A DNA stretch of 64,000 nucleotides, from NCBI RefSeq assembly GCF_000003815.2, contig NC_049996.1, positions 607,961-671,960 on the forward strand, given 5' to 3'. This document shows positions 13,801 through 21,412 of this stretch, one piece after another. The stretch's first letter is position 1; the number at the start of each line of letters is the position of its first letter. The position numbers and the translations under genes are program-made. Source of the stretch: Branchiostoma floridae. Taxonomy: Eukaryota > Chordata > Leptocardii > Amphioxiformes > Branchiostomatidae. The notes below the pieces were generated by a model. The model saw only the letters and a program-made list of their open reading frames with translations. It was not told the DNA's origin and made no database searches.

Positions 13801-16795
13801 AGGCGAATGCTAGTTAATATTCATAAGCGGGGCCTTGCAATCCCGTATATACACAAACAGATGCATATTACAGCCTTACAGTGGCCATATGGTCCCCTTT
13901 GCCGGGTTTGAAATTGTAGTTTGCGAGGATTTGGAGTTCAGACAGGGTCATTTGAGCGGTAGCGGACGGTACGCGTGCATTGAACGTTAGTGTCGATGAA
14001 TTTACCAACATTCCGCATGGCACTCTCAATCATTTTCGGCAGATTTGGACAGGGAAAATTGGACGGCTTGCGTTTAGTTTTGATACGTAAGTTTGACAGT
14101 GGCGAGAATGCATGTATTTTTCCCCGAACAAATGTAGGTACTTCTAGTGTTGTTGTTGTTCTTTTTTGACGTAAACTTTGTACATTCAAATTGTAAGTAA
14201 CTTTAAACTGCCAGAGTTTGAGCCCAATAAAACACTCTCAATACCAGAGTATCACCACTGACCTCCGAAAAGAAACCCCCGAACAAAGTAGAAACACCTA
14301 TCCTCCAGGTCTCGCACGCTACGAGCAGGAAACACTCAGACAAGATTACGTCCGATGGCTGATTGCATACAAAGTAAAACAATTTAACAGTGGTATGCAG
14401 GGGCATATACTTAACAAAGAATTCGAAGGAAAATGAAATATATAGATAAAGCCAAATCAAGTTAACTTGTTCGTCCTGGGATTTTTCAGAAAAGAAATGA
14501 AGCGACAGGGTGGTAAAATTCTTGTAAAATTTCGAGACGTCTCCGTTTATGTAATGGCTCATACAAAACAAGAAGAAGATTGAAGTTTTTAGCTTGAAAA
14601 AAACAACAACACTCCTACTACACTGTGCCTGCACCTGACAATTATTAAAACGTATGCCCTACTTGCTTAAAAAAAAGTTCACTGCAATAATAAATGCACC
14701 CACATCACAAGGAGATTATGACGGTACTTAGACCTAGTTATCGAAGTGGAAATTGTTGAATGGCGTCATGTAATTTCATGACGAAAATCTTCTGAATGGA
14801 AGATGCGTTTTTTTTTCACTCTCGGAAAAATAGGAGCTGCCGCAATTCTGAAAACCAATCAGTTATGCATAGGCGCTCCTGTGGAAGATTATATTCTTCC
14901 ATATGGGCCCGGGGCATATTGGGCAAGCTCTGTTTTGACATGGAATCAATTCACAATATTAGTTCTCTTTTGGGGATAACTTACATTAAATATTGCATTT
15001 TTGCGCAGGGGTGACTTGGAACAGTCCAATGTTGCGTGGGAATGGGTATGGCTGAAATATGCTATATTTGCACCCAAGCAAATGTCGGCCTTTCTAGTGT
15101 ATGATATATATTCATATGTCTTTATAATTACTTGTGCATATGTGTAAATTAGCTTTGTATGTTTCTATCTTTGTGTGTGGTCAGTCGTCACCAGCTTAGG
15201 CTGCCTAGGCTGACCCAGTGTAATGATTTTGTTGTCATTTTAAGCACAAATGCAATGTTACTTTTTTTCTCTGCAGGTTTTCCATACTTTGGAAAGCAGG
15301 GAACCTACTTGCCTGGTGGATACGTTACTTCGTTGGGAAGCGCAAAGCATACAAGTTTATCTCGTGTTGAACACTTACAGCAACAGGATTGGCTAGACGA
15401 CAAGACTCGGGCAGTATTCATCGAACTCACTTTGTACAACCCGCACGTGAACTTGTTTTCCGTGGTTTCCATGGCAGTGGAGTTCACCAATCAGGGTGCG
15501 GCGTACAAAGGGTCAGAGGTCGTGACCTTGCGACTCGTCCAGCACGACGCCATCTTGCTCCTTGTTCTTAGAGGATGTTTGGCACTTTTTATTCTTATAT
15601 TTGCACTTCGGGAAGGTGAGTTTAGAAACATATTAAAGGTCAATCTCTTCATTAGCACAGAAAATCTGATAATCTGAATGACATCGTAAAAAAATGACAA
15701 CTATGTAATTGATCTAGACAATTGTAAAATGTAACCCCAGCCTGTAACGCACAATTGGGTCTTTGACAAACATAAAGGTCCCACTTTTTTCTCATTTCTT
15801 TCTGTCTTTTTTTAATATTCTGTATGTGAGCATTGTCAGGATAATAGCTAGAGTGATAGCATCTGTCGTGACATAGTATATACGACGTTTTGTCACACGC
15901 AGACAAGAATATTCTTCTTCACCGCATGTCAGTTTTGGTTAATACTGAGGCGGACCGTCAAACAAGAATATTAAAATTTCACCATTGTATCCTAGGGAAG
16001 ACGCTTTTCTCGCGTCCTCTTGACTATCTGACTGAGTTCTGGAGTTGGGTAGAGCTTCTCGTCATCGCTGTAGGCTTCTCAGCTCTTGGCGTCTACTTCC
16101 ACACACAGAGCATCATAGATGAGGTGGCGGTACAGCGTACAGCCGGACACAACGCAACATTTGGCGGGTATAAGAGCGCAGTCGGCTGGTTCCAAGTCTA
16201 CACCTACCTTTTGGGTCTCCTCATCTGCTGCGCTACATTAAAGTTCATCCGTCTCCTACGCTTCAACGCTCACGTATACGCATTGTCTATGACAATGAGA
16301 CGATCCCTCAAGCCTGTAGCACAATTCATGCTTACCGTTGTGATCCTCATCATGGCGTTTACACAGATGGCAAACTTGATTTTTGGTGTAAAACTCTTAG
16401 AGTACAAAAACATAACTTCAAGTCTGCAAAGCCTTTTGTTTATGATGATGGGCAGCTTTGACTTCGAGGCTTTGACTCAGGGACATGAACTGTTAGGCCC
16501 AATGATATTTTTCACTTATCAGAGCATGATGCAGTTTTTCTTGCTTAGTATGTTTATGGCGATCATAATGGACGTTTACAGCGAAGACACCCAATCGACT
16601 CATACGGAAGAGCTGAACTTCAACGCCTTTGTTAAGGAATCTGCCTTAAGGGTGTTAGAGAAAGTCAAAGACAAAAAGTCTCCTAATATCAATGTTGTAA
16701 AGAATATTTCAACAAGAGACAGAGGAACATTAGAGGACATGCTTACAAAAATAGATCGCATGGTGGGAGACCTTGACACTGGTGTTTATGATTAA
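696..16795 (+). CDS. Polycystin-1-like (PKD1/PKD1L family) receptor-channel, 3' part, 18 exons
   Basis: Seen: 18 exons (696-908, 1758-2046, 2479-2606, 3045-3263, 4628-4735, 5432-5610, 5915-5980, 6124-6231, 6554-6767, 8006-8441, 9049-9236, 9526-9600, 9845-9943, 10923-11159, 11737-11911, 12697-12912, 15277-15615, 15903 or 15996 to 16795) all join in phase with GT/AG borders. The product has a GAIN region, a GPS motif ending in CDHLTKF, TM1, a PLAT/LH2 domain, four more TMs, then a polycystin channel unit S1-S6 with a large TOP ectodomain between S1 and S2. Known of the family: 11-TM plasma-membrane or ciliary proteins, autocleaved at the GPS, usually pairing with a PKD2-type subunit. Inferred: closest in layout to PKD1L2/PKD1L3/PKDREJ-type proteins; which paralogue cannot be told. 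The 5' ectodomain exons lie outside the window. Stop codon TAA at 16793. Confidence 0.94.
947..1383. mobile_element. hAT-like MITE, copy 1 (437 bp)
   Basis: Terminal inverted repeats CAGGGCTGGGTACCGGTAC (left) and its complement near 1363-1383 enclose a sequence rich in GGTCC/GGACC. The flanks GCAAGGGG (939-946) and GCAAGGGC (1384-1391) form an 8-bp target duplication with one mismatch. The same family recurs at 11227-11668. No ORF. Lies in an intron of the polycystin gene. Confidence 0.8.
1758..2046 (+). CDS. Polycystin-1-like exon 2 (GAIN region)
   Basis: Acceptor tgcacag at 1751-1757, donor gtaatc at 2047; enters phase 0 and leaves in phase 1. Encodes VFRFFVRSNHSALSLILDFN and on to NYFVG. 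Many NxS/T sequons (NHS, NST, NVS, NWT, NGT, NLT, NMT) support an extracellular location. Aligns by eye with the GAIN region that precedes the GPS in PKD1-family proteins. Confidence 0.88.
2127..2290 (+). repeat. tRNA-derived SINE (degenerate)
   Basis: A tRNA-like head near 2132-2195 (A-box-like TGGCATAACTGG, B-box-like GAGTTCAATAC) is followed by GGGAAAGGCACTTAACACGA and CTTCCTCACTTCACT, the body also seen in the better preserved copy at 10369-10890. Sits in the intron between polycystin exons 2 and 3. Confidence 0.65.
2479..2606 (+). CDS. Polycystin-1-like exon 3 (GPS, first half)
   Basis: Acceptor tatcag ends at 2478, donor gtaact starts at 2607; phase 1 to 0. Encodes GVRIGSEQELGRGDIV and ends with CVYFNEDLHLWQSDGCE, the first Cys-rich half of a GPS motif (C-x-Y-x6-W-x3-G-C pattern). 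Joins directly to the second half in the next exon. Confidence 0.93.
2711..2805. repeat. Dispersed repeat fragment, also at 39720-39845
   Basis: The stretch containing AGAGCAAGGTCATT, GACCACTTCAAGGCAATGAA and TTGGAGATAATTGTAC recurs with about 90% identity by eye in an intron of the Ig gene (39765-39845). No coding potential; identity of the family unknown. Confidence 0.6.
3045..3263 (+). CDS. Polycystin-1-like exon 4 (GPS second half and TM1)
   Basis: Acceptor ttttag ends at 3044, donor gtatgc starts at 3264; phase 0 to 0, 73 codons. Contains HIHCRCDHLTKFSGF, with the cleavage tripeptide HLT, followed about 22 residues later by the hydrophobic helix GLVLVLTLFGMYLMGIVW and the stop-transfer ARKSDRRD. 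This is the TM1 region of PKD1-family proteins. Confidence 0.95.
3577..4421. mobile_element. TIR DNA element (845 bp), TA-flanked, non-autonomous
   Basis: Left end CAGTCAAACCTGCCCGAGCG and right end complement (CTTGGGCAGGTTTGACTG) are near-perfect inverted repeats with TA on both sides. Subterminal modules containing CTTCTCAGCGACCACCTG occur in the same direction at 3603 and 4345. No transposase ORF is visible. Occupies most of the intron between exons 4 and 5. Confidence 0.8.
4628..4735 (+). CDS. Polycystin-1-like exon 5 (start of PLAT domain)
   Basis: Acceptor attctag ends at 4627, donor gtggga at 4736; 36 codons, phase 0 to 0. Encodes AGIGILPGHRLNPRKDCQYV then ITVYTGFKANAGTTAQ, the first strand of a PLAT/LH2 domain (Y-x-V-T-V-x-T-G pattern). 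Too short to stand out as an ORF but phase and motif fit exactly. Confidence 0.93.
4864..5345. repeat. Minisatellite, about nine 50-55 bp units
   Basis: Units of the type ACTATCAGCACCAAGGACAG AGGTTTGTGTATGTATGTAAGATACAC repeat about nine times with small length and base differences. Several frames on both strands stay open only because the unit lacks stops. Intronic, upstream of the second PLAT exon. Confidence 0.9.
5432..5610 (+). CDS. Polycystin-1-like exon 6 (PLAT domain core)
   Basis: Acceptor ttccacag ends 5431, donor gtgagt starts 5611; phase 0 to 2. Encodes VTVVLYSQDHGSPPFTLSDE, then LFERGSVDSFLVSTSEPLG and LRVWHNNGGYSPEW, all typical PLAT strands of polycystin-1-like proteins. PLAT domains bind lipid or protein at the cytoplasmic membrane face. 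Confidence 0.95.
5915..5980 (+). CDS. Polycystin-1-like exon 7 (PLAT domain)
   Basis: Acceptor cttgcag ends 5914, donor gtaaga at 5981; 66 bp, phase 2 to 2. Completes W and encodes FLSQIVVTNRGNNQPNFFLC, the LxxIxV strand of PLAT. Confidence 0.92.
6124..6231 (+). CDS. Polycystin-1-like exon 8 (end of PLAT domain)
   Basis: Acceptor ctcaaag ends 6123, donor gtagta at 6232; phase 2 to 2. Encodes RWFALDKDDGMVCRVLIEAD and PDEMKKFRNLFLAKSS. The WFALDKDDG block is the conserved end of the polycystin PLAT domain. Confidence 0.93.
6554..6767 (+). CDS. Polycystin-1-like exon 9 (TM2 region)
   Basis: Acceptor acgtag ends 6553, donor gtatgg at 6768; phase 2 to 0. Encodes GHLWFSVAGRPARSPFTRVQ, the helix CCLTLLYSTMLTNIMFFG (TM2) and a short loop ending SPPISLPQ. 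The block HLWFSV...R.PRSPFTRVQRLSCC is a signature of PKD1-family proteins. Confidence 0.95.
6788..7000. repeat. Two adjacent long palindromes
   Basis: Palindrome 1 (about 6788-6909) pairs TTTTGGCATATAACAAG with CTTGTTATATGCCAAAA. Palindrome 2 (6911-7000) is a nearly perfect 45+45 bp inverted repeat beginning GCAGTTACTCAAGCAACTGG with almost no loop. Parts of palindrome 2 recur at 8893, 35021, 38880, 43137 and 55252. Confidence 0.85.
7082..7870. mobile_element. TIR DNA element (789 bp), TA-flanked
   Basis: Left end ACGGGGGCCGCCCTCAGATG and right end (complement of GCATCTTAGGGTGGCCCCCGT) are inverted repeats with TA flanks (7080-7081 and 7871-7872). The interior is AT-rich with no recognisable transposase. 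Non-autonomous Tc1/mariner-like element by structure only. Confidence 0.7.
8006..8441 (+). CDS. Polycystin-1-like exon 10 (TM3 and cytoplasmic loop)
   Basis: Acceptor tttcag ends 8005, donor gtatgt at 8442; phase 0 to 1. Starts IMIGLQSAAIIMPINLLIVF LF (TM3), then a long Lys/Glu-rich hydrophilic loop and the pre-TM4 segment LPWWSVYIG. The hydrophilic loop of about 110 residues is poorly conserved in the family, as expected. Confidence 0.92.
8530..8591. repeat. (CA)n microsatellite
   Basis: About 31 CA units following a short CCACCA run; located 90 bp after the donor of polycystin exon 10. Reading frames through it are artefacts. Confidence 0.98.
9049..9236 (+). CDS. Polycystin-1-like exon 11 (TM4 and TM5)
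   Basis: Acceptor cttcacag ends 9048, donor gtatta at 9237; phase 1 to 0. Encodes WLLVWSVSFVAAFFTVLYTL (TM4), SFGRAKAEAW, then FLTSFLTDLFLIQPFKLMLV AVLFALIVK (TM5). The DLFLIQPFK block is highly characteristic of PKD1-family proteins. Confidence 0.95.
9526..9600 (+). CDS. Polycystin-1-like exon 12 (acidic cytoplasmic loop)
   Basis: Acceptor ttcggcag ends 9525, donor gtatct at 9601; 25 codons, phase 0 to 0. Encodes KPVEDEDPQPEPLQKDEEYL EDNKK, an acidic loop. Supported by phase and by continuity between exons 11 and 13. Confidence 0.85.
9845..9943 (+). CDS. Polycystin-1-like exon 13 (cytoplasmic loop)
   Basis: Acceptor ttcttcaag ends 9844, donor gtaaac at 9944; 33 codons, phase 0 to 0: VVTHDSRHWRTATGWMRYLW then TEEANTLEHHNKM. 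Not visible as a long ORF but fits phase on both sides. Confidence 0.82.
10369..10890 (+). mobile_element. tRNA-derived SINE with (GAT)n tail and 11-bp target duplication
   Basis: Starts GTGGGGCCGCGTAGCACAGT (A-box region), with B box GGTTCGAATCC near 10424, then a body with CTTGGGAAAGGCACTTTACA, and ends in a GATGAT tail (10854-10890). AAATTATTTTA flanks both ends (10358-10368 and 10891-10901), a clear target-site duplication. Inserted 32 bp upstream of polycystin exon 14. Confidence 0.88.
10923..11159 (+). CDS. Polycystin-1-like exon 14 (S1 of channel unit)
   Basis: Acceptor ctaccaacag ends 10922, donor gtatag at 11160; 79 codons, phase 0 to 0. Encodes a basic stretch RRKRRKQILEVL, helix VLTFGLFVTVIMLTSYGE (S1), and SPLAFYVTKNVQRLLL, the start of the TOP ectodomain. 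The polypyrimidine tract is short because a SINE lies just upstream. Confidence 0.93.
11227..11668. mobile_element. hAT-like MITE, copy 2 (442 bp)
   Basis: Terminal repeats TAGGTGTGGGTACC and GGTACCCAGCCCTA, flanked by a perfect 8-bp duplication GTTGCTTT (11219-11226 and 11669-11676). Internal GGTCC/GGACC-rich sequence matches the copy at 947-1383. No ORF. Confidence 0.9.
11737..11911 (+). CDS. Polycystin-1-like exon 15 (TOP domain)
   Basis: Acceptor tttactag ends 11736, donor gtgggt at 11912; phase 0 to 1. Encodes IKDIPSFWTWMSTGLIPVTN and LGHVQLRQVRLSPG. The FWxWxxxxLIP and LRQVR blocks are typical of the polycystin extracellular domain between S1 and S2. Confidence 0.94.
12697..12912 (+). 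CDS. Polycystin-1-like exon 16 (TOP domain)
   Basis: Acceptor tttccag ends 12696, donor gtaatg at 12913; phase 1 to 1. Encodes GEHCEAPKRIASIISRCRAA ending ENPWSYTFASVTDG. Paired Cys, NxT sequons and the NPWSYT block fit the polycystin domain. Confidence 0.93.
12913..15276. other. Large intron with unclassified repeats
   Basis: Contains a palindrome at 13280-13319 centred on CCATACCATATATGGTATGG, a TTTC microsatellite at 13336-13352, and about 350 bp of repeat-like sequence after it with the look of dispersed DNA. No coding exon fitting phase 1 was found. ORFs here show no family features. Confidence 0.6.
15277..15615 (+). CDS. Polycystin-1-like exon 17 (end of TOP domain and S2)
   Basis: Acceptor ctctgcag ends 15276, donor gtgagt at 15616; phase 1 to 1. 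Encodes GFPYFGKQGTYLPGGYVTSL, WLDDKTRAVFIELTLYNPHV, LFSVVSMAVEF and helix AILLLVLRGCLALFILIFAL (S2). WLDxxTRAVFxExxxYNxxxNLF is a signature of polycystin domains. Confidence 0.96.
15903..16795 (+). CDS. Polycystin-1-like exon 18 (S3-S6, pore, C-terminus)
   Basis: Encodes S3 (WVELLVIAVGFSALGVYF), S4 (LGLLICCATLKFIRLLRF), S5 (FMLTVVILIMAFTQMANLIF), a pore helix and filter MMMGSFDFEAL, S6 (FFLLSMFMAIIMDVYSE) and a short C-terminal tail ending GVYD. Two in-phase acceptors are possible: cacgcag ending 15902 and tatcctag ending 15995; the second gives LREGKTLFSRPLDYLTEFW, a smooth S2-S3 link. The filter has M-G-S where PKD2-type channels have L-G-D. Stop TAA 16793-16795. Confidence 0.95.
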
Positions 16796-16952
16796 CATTT
16801 TACATTTTGCAAAAGACATTAATGAACACAAAATATCACAGTGACTGTTTGTACCAACATTTGGTTCTCTTGTTCTTTTCTTTTGGATGTCATAGTGTAT
16901 CGTATACAAATTTTATTCATATTAAAAATTGCGTTTTAAACTATATGCTTAT

Positions 16953-16958
16953 AATAAA
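16953..16958 (+). terminator. Probable poly(A) signal of polycystin-1-like gene
   Basis: AATAAA about 160 bp after the stop codon in AT-rich 3' UTR-like sequence. No other gene end is near. Confidence 0.6.
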
Positions 16959-16980
16959 TGGATAAATTGAAGTATGTGAT

Positions 16981-17888
16981 ACATTTCGTTGTTATATTCA
17001 AATACCATACGTAGTGTATCTTAAACAATGTGTTGTGCATAGTATGTGCTATATACATTGTATGGCATGATTAGATATTTGATGGCCATTAAAGTAAGAA
17101 TATAATTTCTATCTGTGTAAAACTCGATCTCCTTATCCGTAACACAGCATTAAAGCTTTAAAACTGTCTCTCTACGGTTTTGAAAATAACTGGCGGTATA
17201 CCTGGTACTGAAACGGAATTCCCTAGTCCTTGCAGTGTGTGGGAAATATCAATGAACTATGTAGATAATCAGGATTGCTTTTGTAGTCTCGTGCCCATGG
17301 TCTCAGCGGATTCAGCATGCACTCATAGTATACTGCCCTGGGAGCGAGGTGAAGATAGGATAGTCTGCCATTGGCCTAGACGTGACCTTTGCTCTCTGAC
17401 GTCAAACATTACCGCCAGCTTGTGAAAAGTGTCGTCTGCAAAGATGTCGTCTGCAAAGGTAAAAAGGAAACAATTAGCATTCCTCTGAGAGAAAGGTTTG
17501 TTCCAGAATCTCCGTGTTCTTTGCAATTAAAAACAAGTAGAATACTGCTGAATTTTACTGACCAAGGCTTTGTACTGCGTGCGGTTTGTCATAGAACGAG
17601 TACTAGAACAAGGTGGGGGAGGGTAATAGTGCATACGATGCATGTTGGCTGAGGGAATCCTAGATCGCGTGCTGTTCCCTGGCCGGTTATATTCCTCTGG
17701 CCGGCTTACTCCTTTATTTGTTCCATTTCTACGATTTTTCCAGCGATCCGGAGTCTGGTAGAGACTAGCTGGTAAGTTTTCTCTGAAGGTAACGTTCTCA
17801 AAGCCGCCTGTCTGCAAATGTCATTGGTTCAACTCCGTACACTTGGTAATGTTGCTAGGGTTAGGCTAGCCCGAAATTGTATAATTAA
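16981..17888. other. Intergenic stretch, nothing recognised
   Basis: Between the polycystin 3' end and the hairpin element. Short ORFs at 17180-17817 on both strands have no family features and no splice continuity. Confidence 0.5.
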
Positions 17889-18041
17889 GGGTTAATGACC
17901 CGCCCCGAGGTGTACATGGTGTCATACCGAATAAAACCACCGAGTGAGCGAAGCGAACGAGGTGGTTTTATGAGGTGGTTATAGCAAAGGACCAGGCGTT
18001 ATGACACCATATATACCGAGGAACAGGTGGGTCATTAACCC
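17889..18041. mobile_element. Hairpin MITE with TTAA near its ends
   Basis: Left arm GGGTTAATGACCCGCC...ATGGTGTCATA is mirrored by TATGACACCAT...GGTGGGTCATTAACCC. An inner hairpin pairs ATAAAACCACC with GGTGGTTTTAT around GAGTGAGCGAAGCGAACGAG. No ORF. A further 16-bp inverted pair (TATTATCATATAGCCT at 18042 and its complement at 18895) may mark a larger element. Confidence 0.75.
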
Positions 18042-19560
18042 TATTATCATATAGCCTACCCACACTGACCCATTTAAGAGTAGATTAGAGTAGTGTAGAG
18101 TTTCCAGTTGAGTAGGAGCGACAAATTCTTTTCTTAAACATACATCTTTTATTCAGTACATACATTTGAACAGTGACTTTGAACAACATAAAACTTGTAC
18201 GTGAAATGTATTTCTGTTCCAAGGCTTAAAATAAGAACAAAGTCGATTCATTATGTTACAAACTGTTGCACACTCCGTATTTCTCCACTCGCCCATTCTC
18301 CAGTTTGTCGAGTTCGTTCGTATCAGGCGCTAAATCTCTGCCGGCTTTCCTGAGGTATTCCGGGATCCCTGTGCTTCACAGCTCTTGAGAATCTCGTTCA
18401 CTACGAACCCAGACACGACTTCTCCGAAGGAAGGTAGCATTTTGGTCCTCCAGCGCCATGACCGCTACTCAATAACGGACCGTGGTGTTATTGTCGTCTG
18501 AACTTGAATGGGCGGGGGTGCAAATAATTTTATTTTCCATTTGCAGTTTAAATTGGACATGACTTGAAATAGATTTTATTGTCTTAAATATTATAGGTAA
18601 TTCAATGTTGTTTTAAGACAGCAAATGTTTTCTTTGAACAAAGAAACACGCACTACCGATATTAATAGAGGGAGCCATCCCCCCTGCCATGCCTGTACTT
18701 ATTCCCCTATCTTGGCAGATGGACGATTCCTGGATATCTCATTCTGATTGGCCAGCGTCCTGTTTGTCTGTCCTCCTGACTGGTTTAAACTTTCAAAAGT
18801 TTTATCACATATGTGATAATCAAAAATTTAATGCACGGCTGTTACGGCGTCATAACCAGCATGAAAAGAGGCCTTCTGATTGGCCCACGTCCCCAGGCTA
18901 TATGATAATAATATATACATGTACATGTAGTGTTTCAACTTTTGGTACTTATTCATTTTTGTCCGTCCAATCAACGCAACTAAATTTCTGGGTCTTCTGG
19001 AGTTTGCAGTACTGCCTAAGACCGCTAGAGAAAGAACATTGTGACTTGAAGCTCCTTTCGGCTATGATAAGAGAATGCTTAGTGGTCTTCCACAAACGTA
19101 AACACAACTTTGCGGTAAAGTTCTGTATTCTACTGGCTATTCTACTGACTTACCGCTGGAATCCTTATGTATTCGCTCTTTTTACATCTGCTTTATACGA
19201 TTCAAAGCATGGTGGAAAACTTATCCTTATTTCTGTAAACGGACTAAAACTGATGCGCGCGCGGATTTCATCCATATAATAAAATATAACATTGTCTTTA
19301 CTATTTGCTGTTTCCTAATTGGATATGAGTGCTTAACAGGTTTAGGACTTGTAGAAACAGAGTACAATCAGAACTAATATGCAACCCTAAAATAGCACTT
19401 TATAAGCAAAGGATGCCCAACAAAGAAGCTTGAAGTTGAAACTAGACATGGGTTAGCCTATCCTGCGTGCGTTGCGCTAATTTCGTGAGTGTGCCATAGT
19501 GTGTTCGAGGTGACCTCAATAGGTTGTTATTGGCTTGCGGATCTTTCTTTGTGAAGTCCT
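18042..19560. other. Intergenic repeat-like sequence
   Basis: Bounded in part by the inverted pair 18042-18057 / 18895-18910; CTGATTGGCC occurs at 18744 and CTGATTGGCCC at 18877. The 196-codon ORF 18689-19279 shows no domain or codon pattern I can recognise. At 19249-19285 lies a copy of the dispersed TGATGCGCGCGCGGAT repeat. Confidence 0.45.
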
Positions 19561-19599
19561 GCTGCAAGAATAGCAACACAAAGACAGCCGGAAAAGACC

Positions 19600-20590
19600 A
19601 CAGCTTTAACTACAGCTACAAATTGAATGGGGCGTTTCCAATAAAATTGTAAAACCTCTCAACTTTGATGATTGCTGTGTTTTCGCCCGTTTCCTTTGAC
19701 TGTACAGTACTACTTGGATGTAACAGATGAAGAAGAATTTTGATCCAAGCCCAGCTCTTTCCCTTGTTAAATGTCGATCCAATGTGTCAATGCTCTTTCA
19801 TAGAAGAATTTGAGAGAAAACTTCGCCACTTACATCGATAACTTTTTATCTATCGACGTGAAATAAAACGTGCCCTTTGAATATTTTTCGTCTCCAGATT
19901 ACGCAACAAGAATAGCAACACGGGGCCCACTGATAAGGCCACAATTTTAAATGCAGTTACAAATCAAAACCATATAGATCGCTGATCTTTATTATATCCT
20001 TTGACAAGAAATAAAACGTGCCCTTTGGAGATTTTTTCGTCTGGAGATTATGCAACAAAAATAGCAACCCGGGATCTCAGATAAGACCGCAGTTTTAGAT
20101 GCAGTTACAAATTAAAACCTCTCAGAAACTTTAAGGATTGTTGTGTTTTCACCGGTTTCCTCTGACTTTACACTACTACTTGGATTTTACCGATGAAGTG
20201 GAATTTTGATCTTTCCCTTGTTACGTGTGGGTCAAATGGGTCCATCCTCCTTCATAGGAGAATTTAGGATGATTTTTTATACCTTTCTACGCGAAGTTAA
20301 ACGTGCCCTTTGGAGATTTTTCGTCTGGAGACTATGCAACAAGAATAGTAACATGGAGACGCCGAAAAGATCGACCACAATTAGATGTTTCAACAAAACT
20401 CTAACGATCTGTGAGACCTCTCAGAAACTCCCTCGTGGCATTTTGGAGAAAACCATATAGATGGCTGATTTTTTATATCTATCGACACGTAATAAAACGT
20501 GCCCTTTGAAGATTTTTCGTCTGGAGATTATGCAACAAGAATAGCAACACGGAGCCCACCGATAAGACCGCAGTTTTAACAAATTGAGAA
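19600..20590 (+). repeat. Fourfold repeated module upstream of the Ig gene
   Basis: AATAAAACGTGCCCTTTG followed by AGATTTTTCGTCTGGAGATT and ATGCAACAAGAATAGCAACA recurs at about 19862, 20011, 20296 and 20490, interleaved with repeats of CCTCTCAGAAACT and GACTACTACTTGGATTTTAC-type sequence. The array ends about 500 bp before the first Ig exon. Function unknown; could be a decayed repeat or cis-regulatory duplication. Confidence 0.75.
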
Positions 20591-20599
20591 AGACGTACA

Positions 20600-21105
20600 A
20601 CGAGCAAGGCAGCTGGCTGCCGGACTAACGTGTAGCCATCTTTTGACGGGATCTTATCGCGAAGGGAGTGGTTCGGGGCGGCACGCGCGCCACGAGTGCC
20701 CGCATTGCCTTATATGCACATCGCCGCTCCCTCAGGGTTCCAGTCTTTAGACCGATCCGTATTTCTCGCCATGTCTCGAGGGTTTCTTAGTTTGGCGACA
20801 ACTCCCCCGGAACCCCTAATATAGCCAGCTGCATGTGTGCACGGCAAGCGGCAGATACCGTCCATCCTACATAGCGGGCGCTAACGAACCCCACCCCGCC
20901 GCTATCTGACATCGGGTTTGTTGTCCTTGGCTCGGACAAATTTCCTCGGAACAGTGTGAAAAGGTAAATATATCTGCTTTCATTTTGTTGGTTGGATTTA
21001 ATTAAGTCGATGTGATCCACACGGTGAGATAACAATACAAAACGGGGGGCGTATTTTGAGATTTGGGTCAGTACGAGAGTGGTCAGGCGTATCGTACTAA
21101 CCGAG
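20600..21105 (+). promoter_or_regulatory. Probable promoter / 5' UTR of the Ig gene
   Basis: GC-rich with several CpGs around 20650-20700 (GGCGGCACGCGCGCCACG), then CCTTATATGC at 20708-20717, one base off a CArG box (CC-W6-GG), typical of muscle genes. A possible 5' UTR donor AAAAGGTAAAT lies at 20957. Start site and UTR structure cannot be fixed from sequence alone. Confidence 0.35.
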
Positions 21106-21412
21106 ATGGCTCCGCCGGCCGTAGGTCCCAAGTCGCCGCCGAAGATTGTGTCGAGTCCCCAGGAGCTTGCCATCCAGCTAGGCCAGCCTTTGTCTCTTAC
21201 CTGTGGGGTGCAGGGCAACCCTCGCCCGACCGTTACCTGGTACTTCAACGGCAAGGAGGCAGCCGGCCTCGCGGGCAACCGTATCGTAGAGAAAGGCAAC
21301 AACGTTAGCCTCGAGATCGGCCGCTTCGACGTACCGTGCTTTGGGAATTACCTTTGCGTTGCCTGGAACGAACTCGGAGAGGCTAAGTTCACCTTAGCGC
21401 TTGGCGAACAAG
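21106..21412 (+). CDS. Ig gene exon 1: start codon and Ig1
   Basis: ATG at 21106 with G at -3 and G at +4; donor gtaggc at 21413, phase 1 out. Encodes MAPPAVGPKSPPKIVSSPQE and an I-set Ig with B-strand Cys (LSLTCGVQG), Trp (VTWYFNG) and F-strand Cys (YLCVAWNELG). An upstream in-frame GTG at 21079 exists, but the ATG has the better context. Confidence 0.9.

Noticed and set aside
18689-19279. 196-codon ORF in the intergenic region
   Set aside because: No recognisable domain, no splice continuity, repeat-like surroundings; may be chance.
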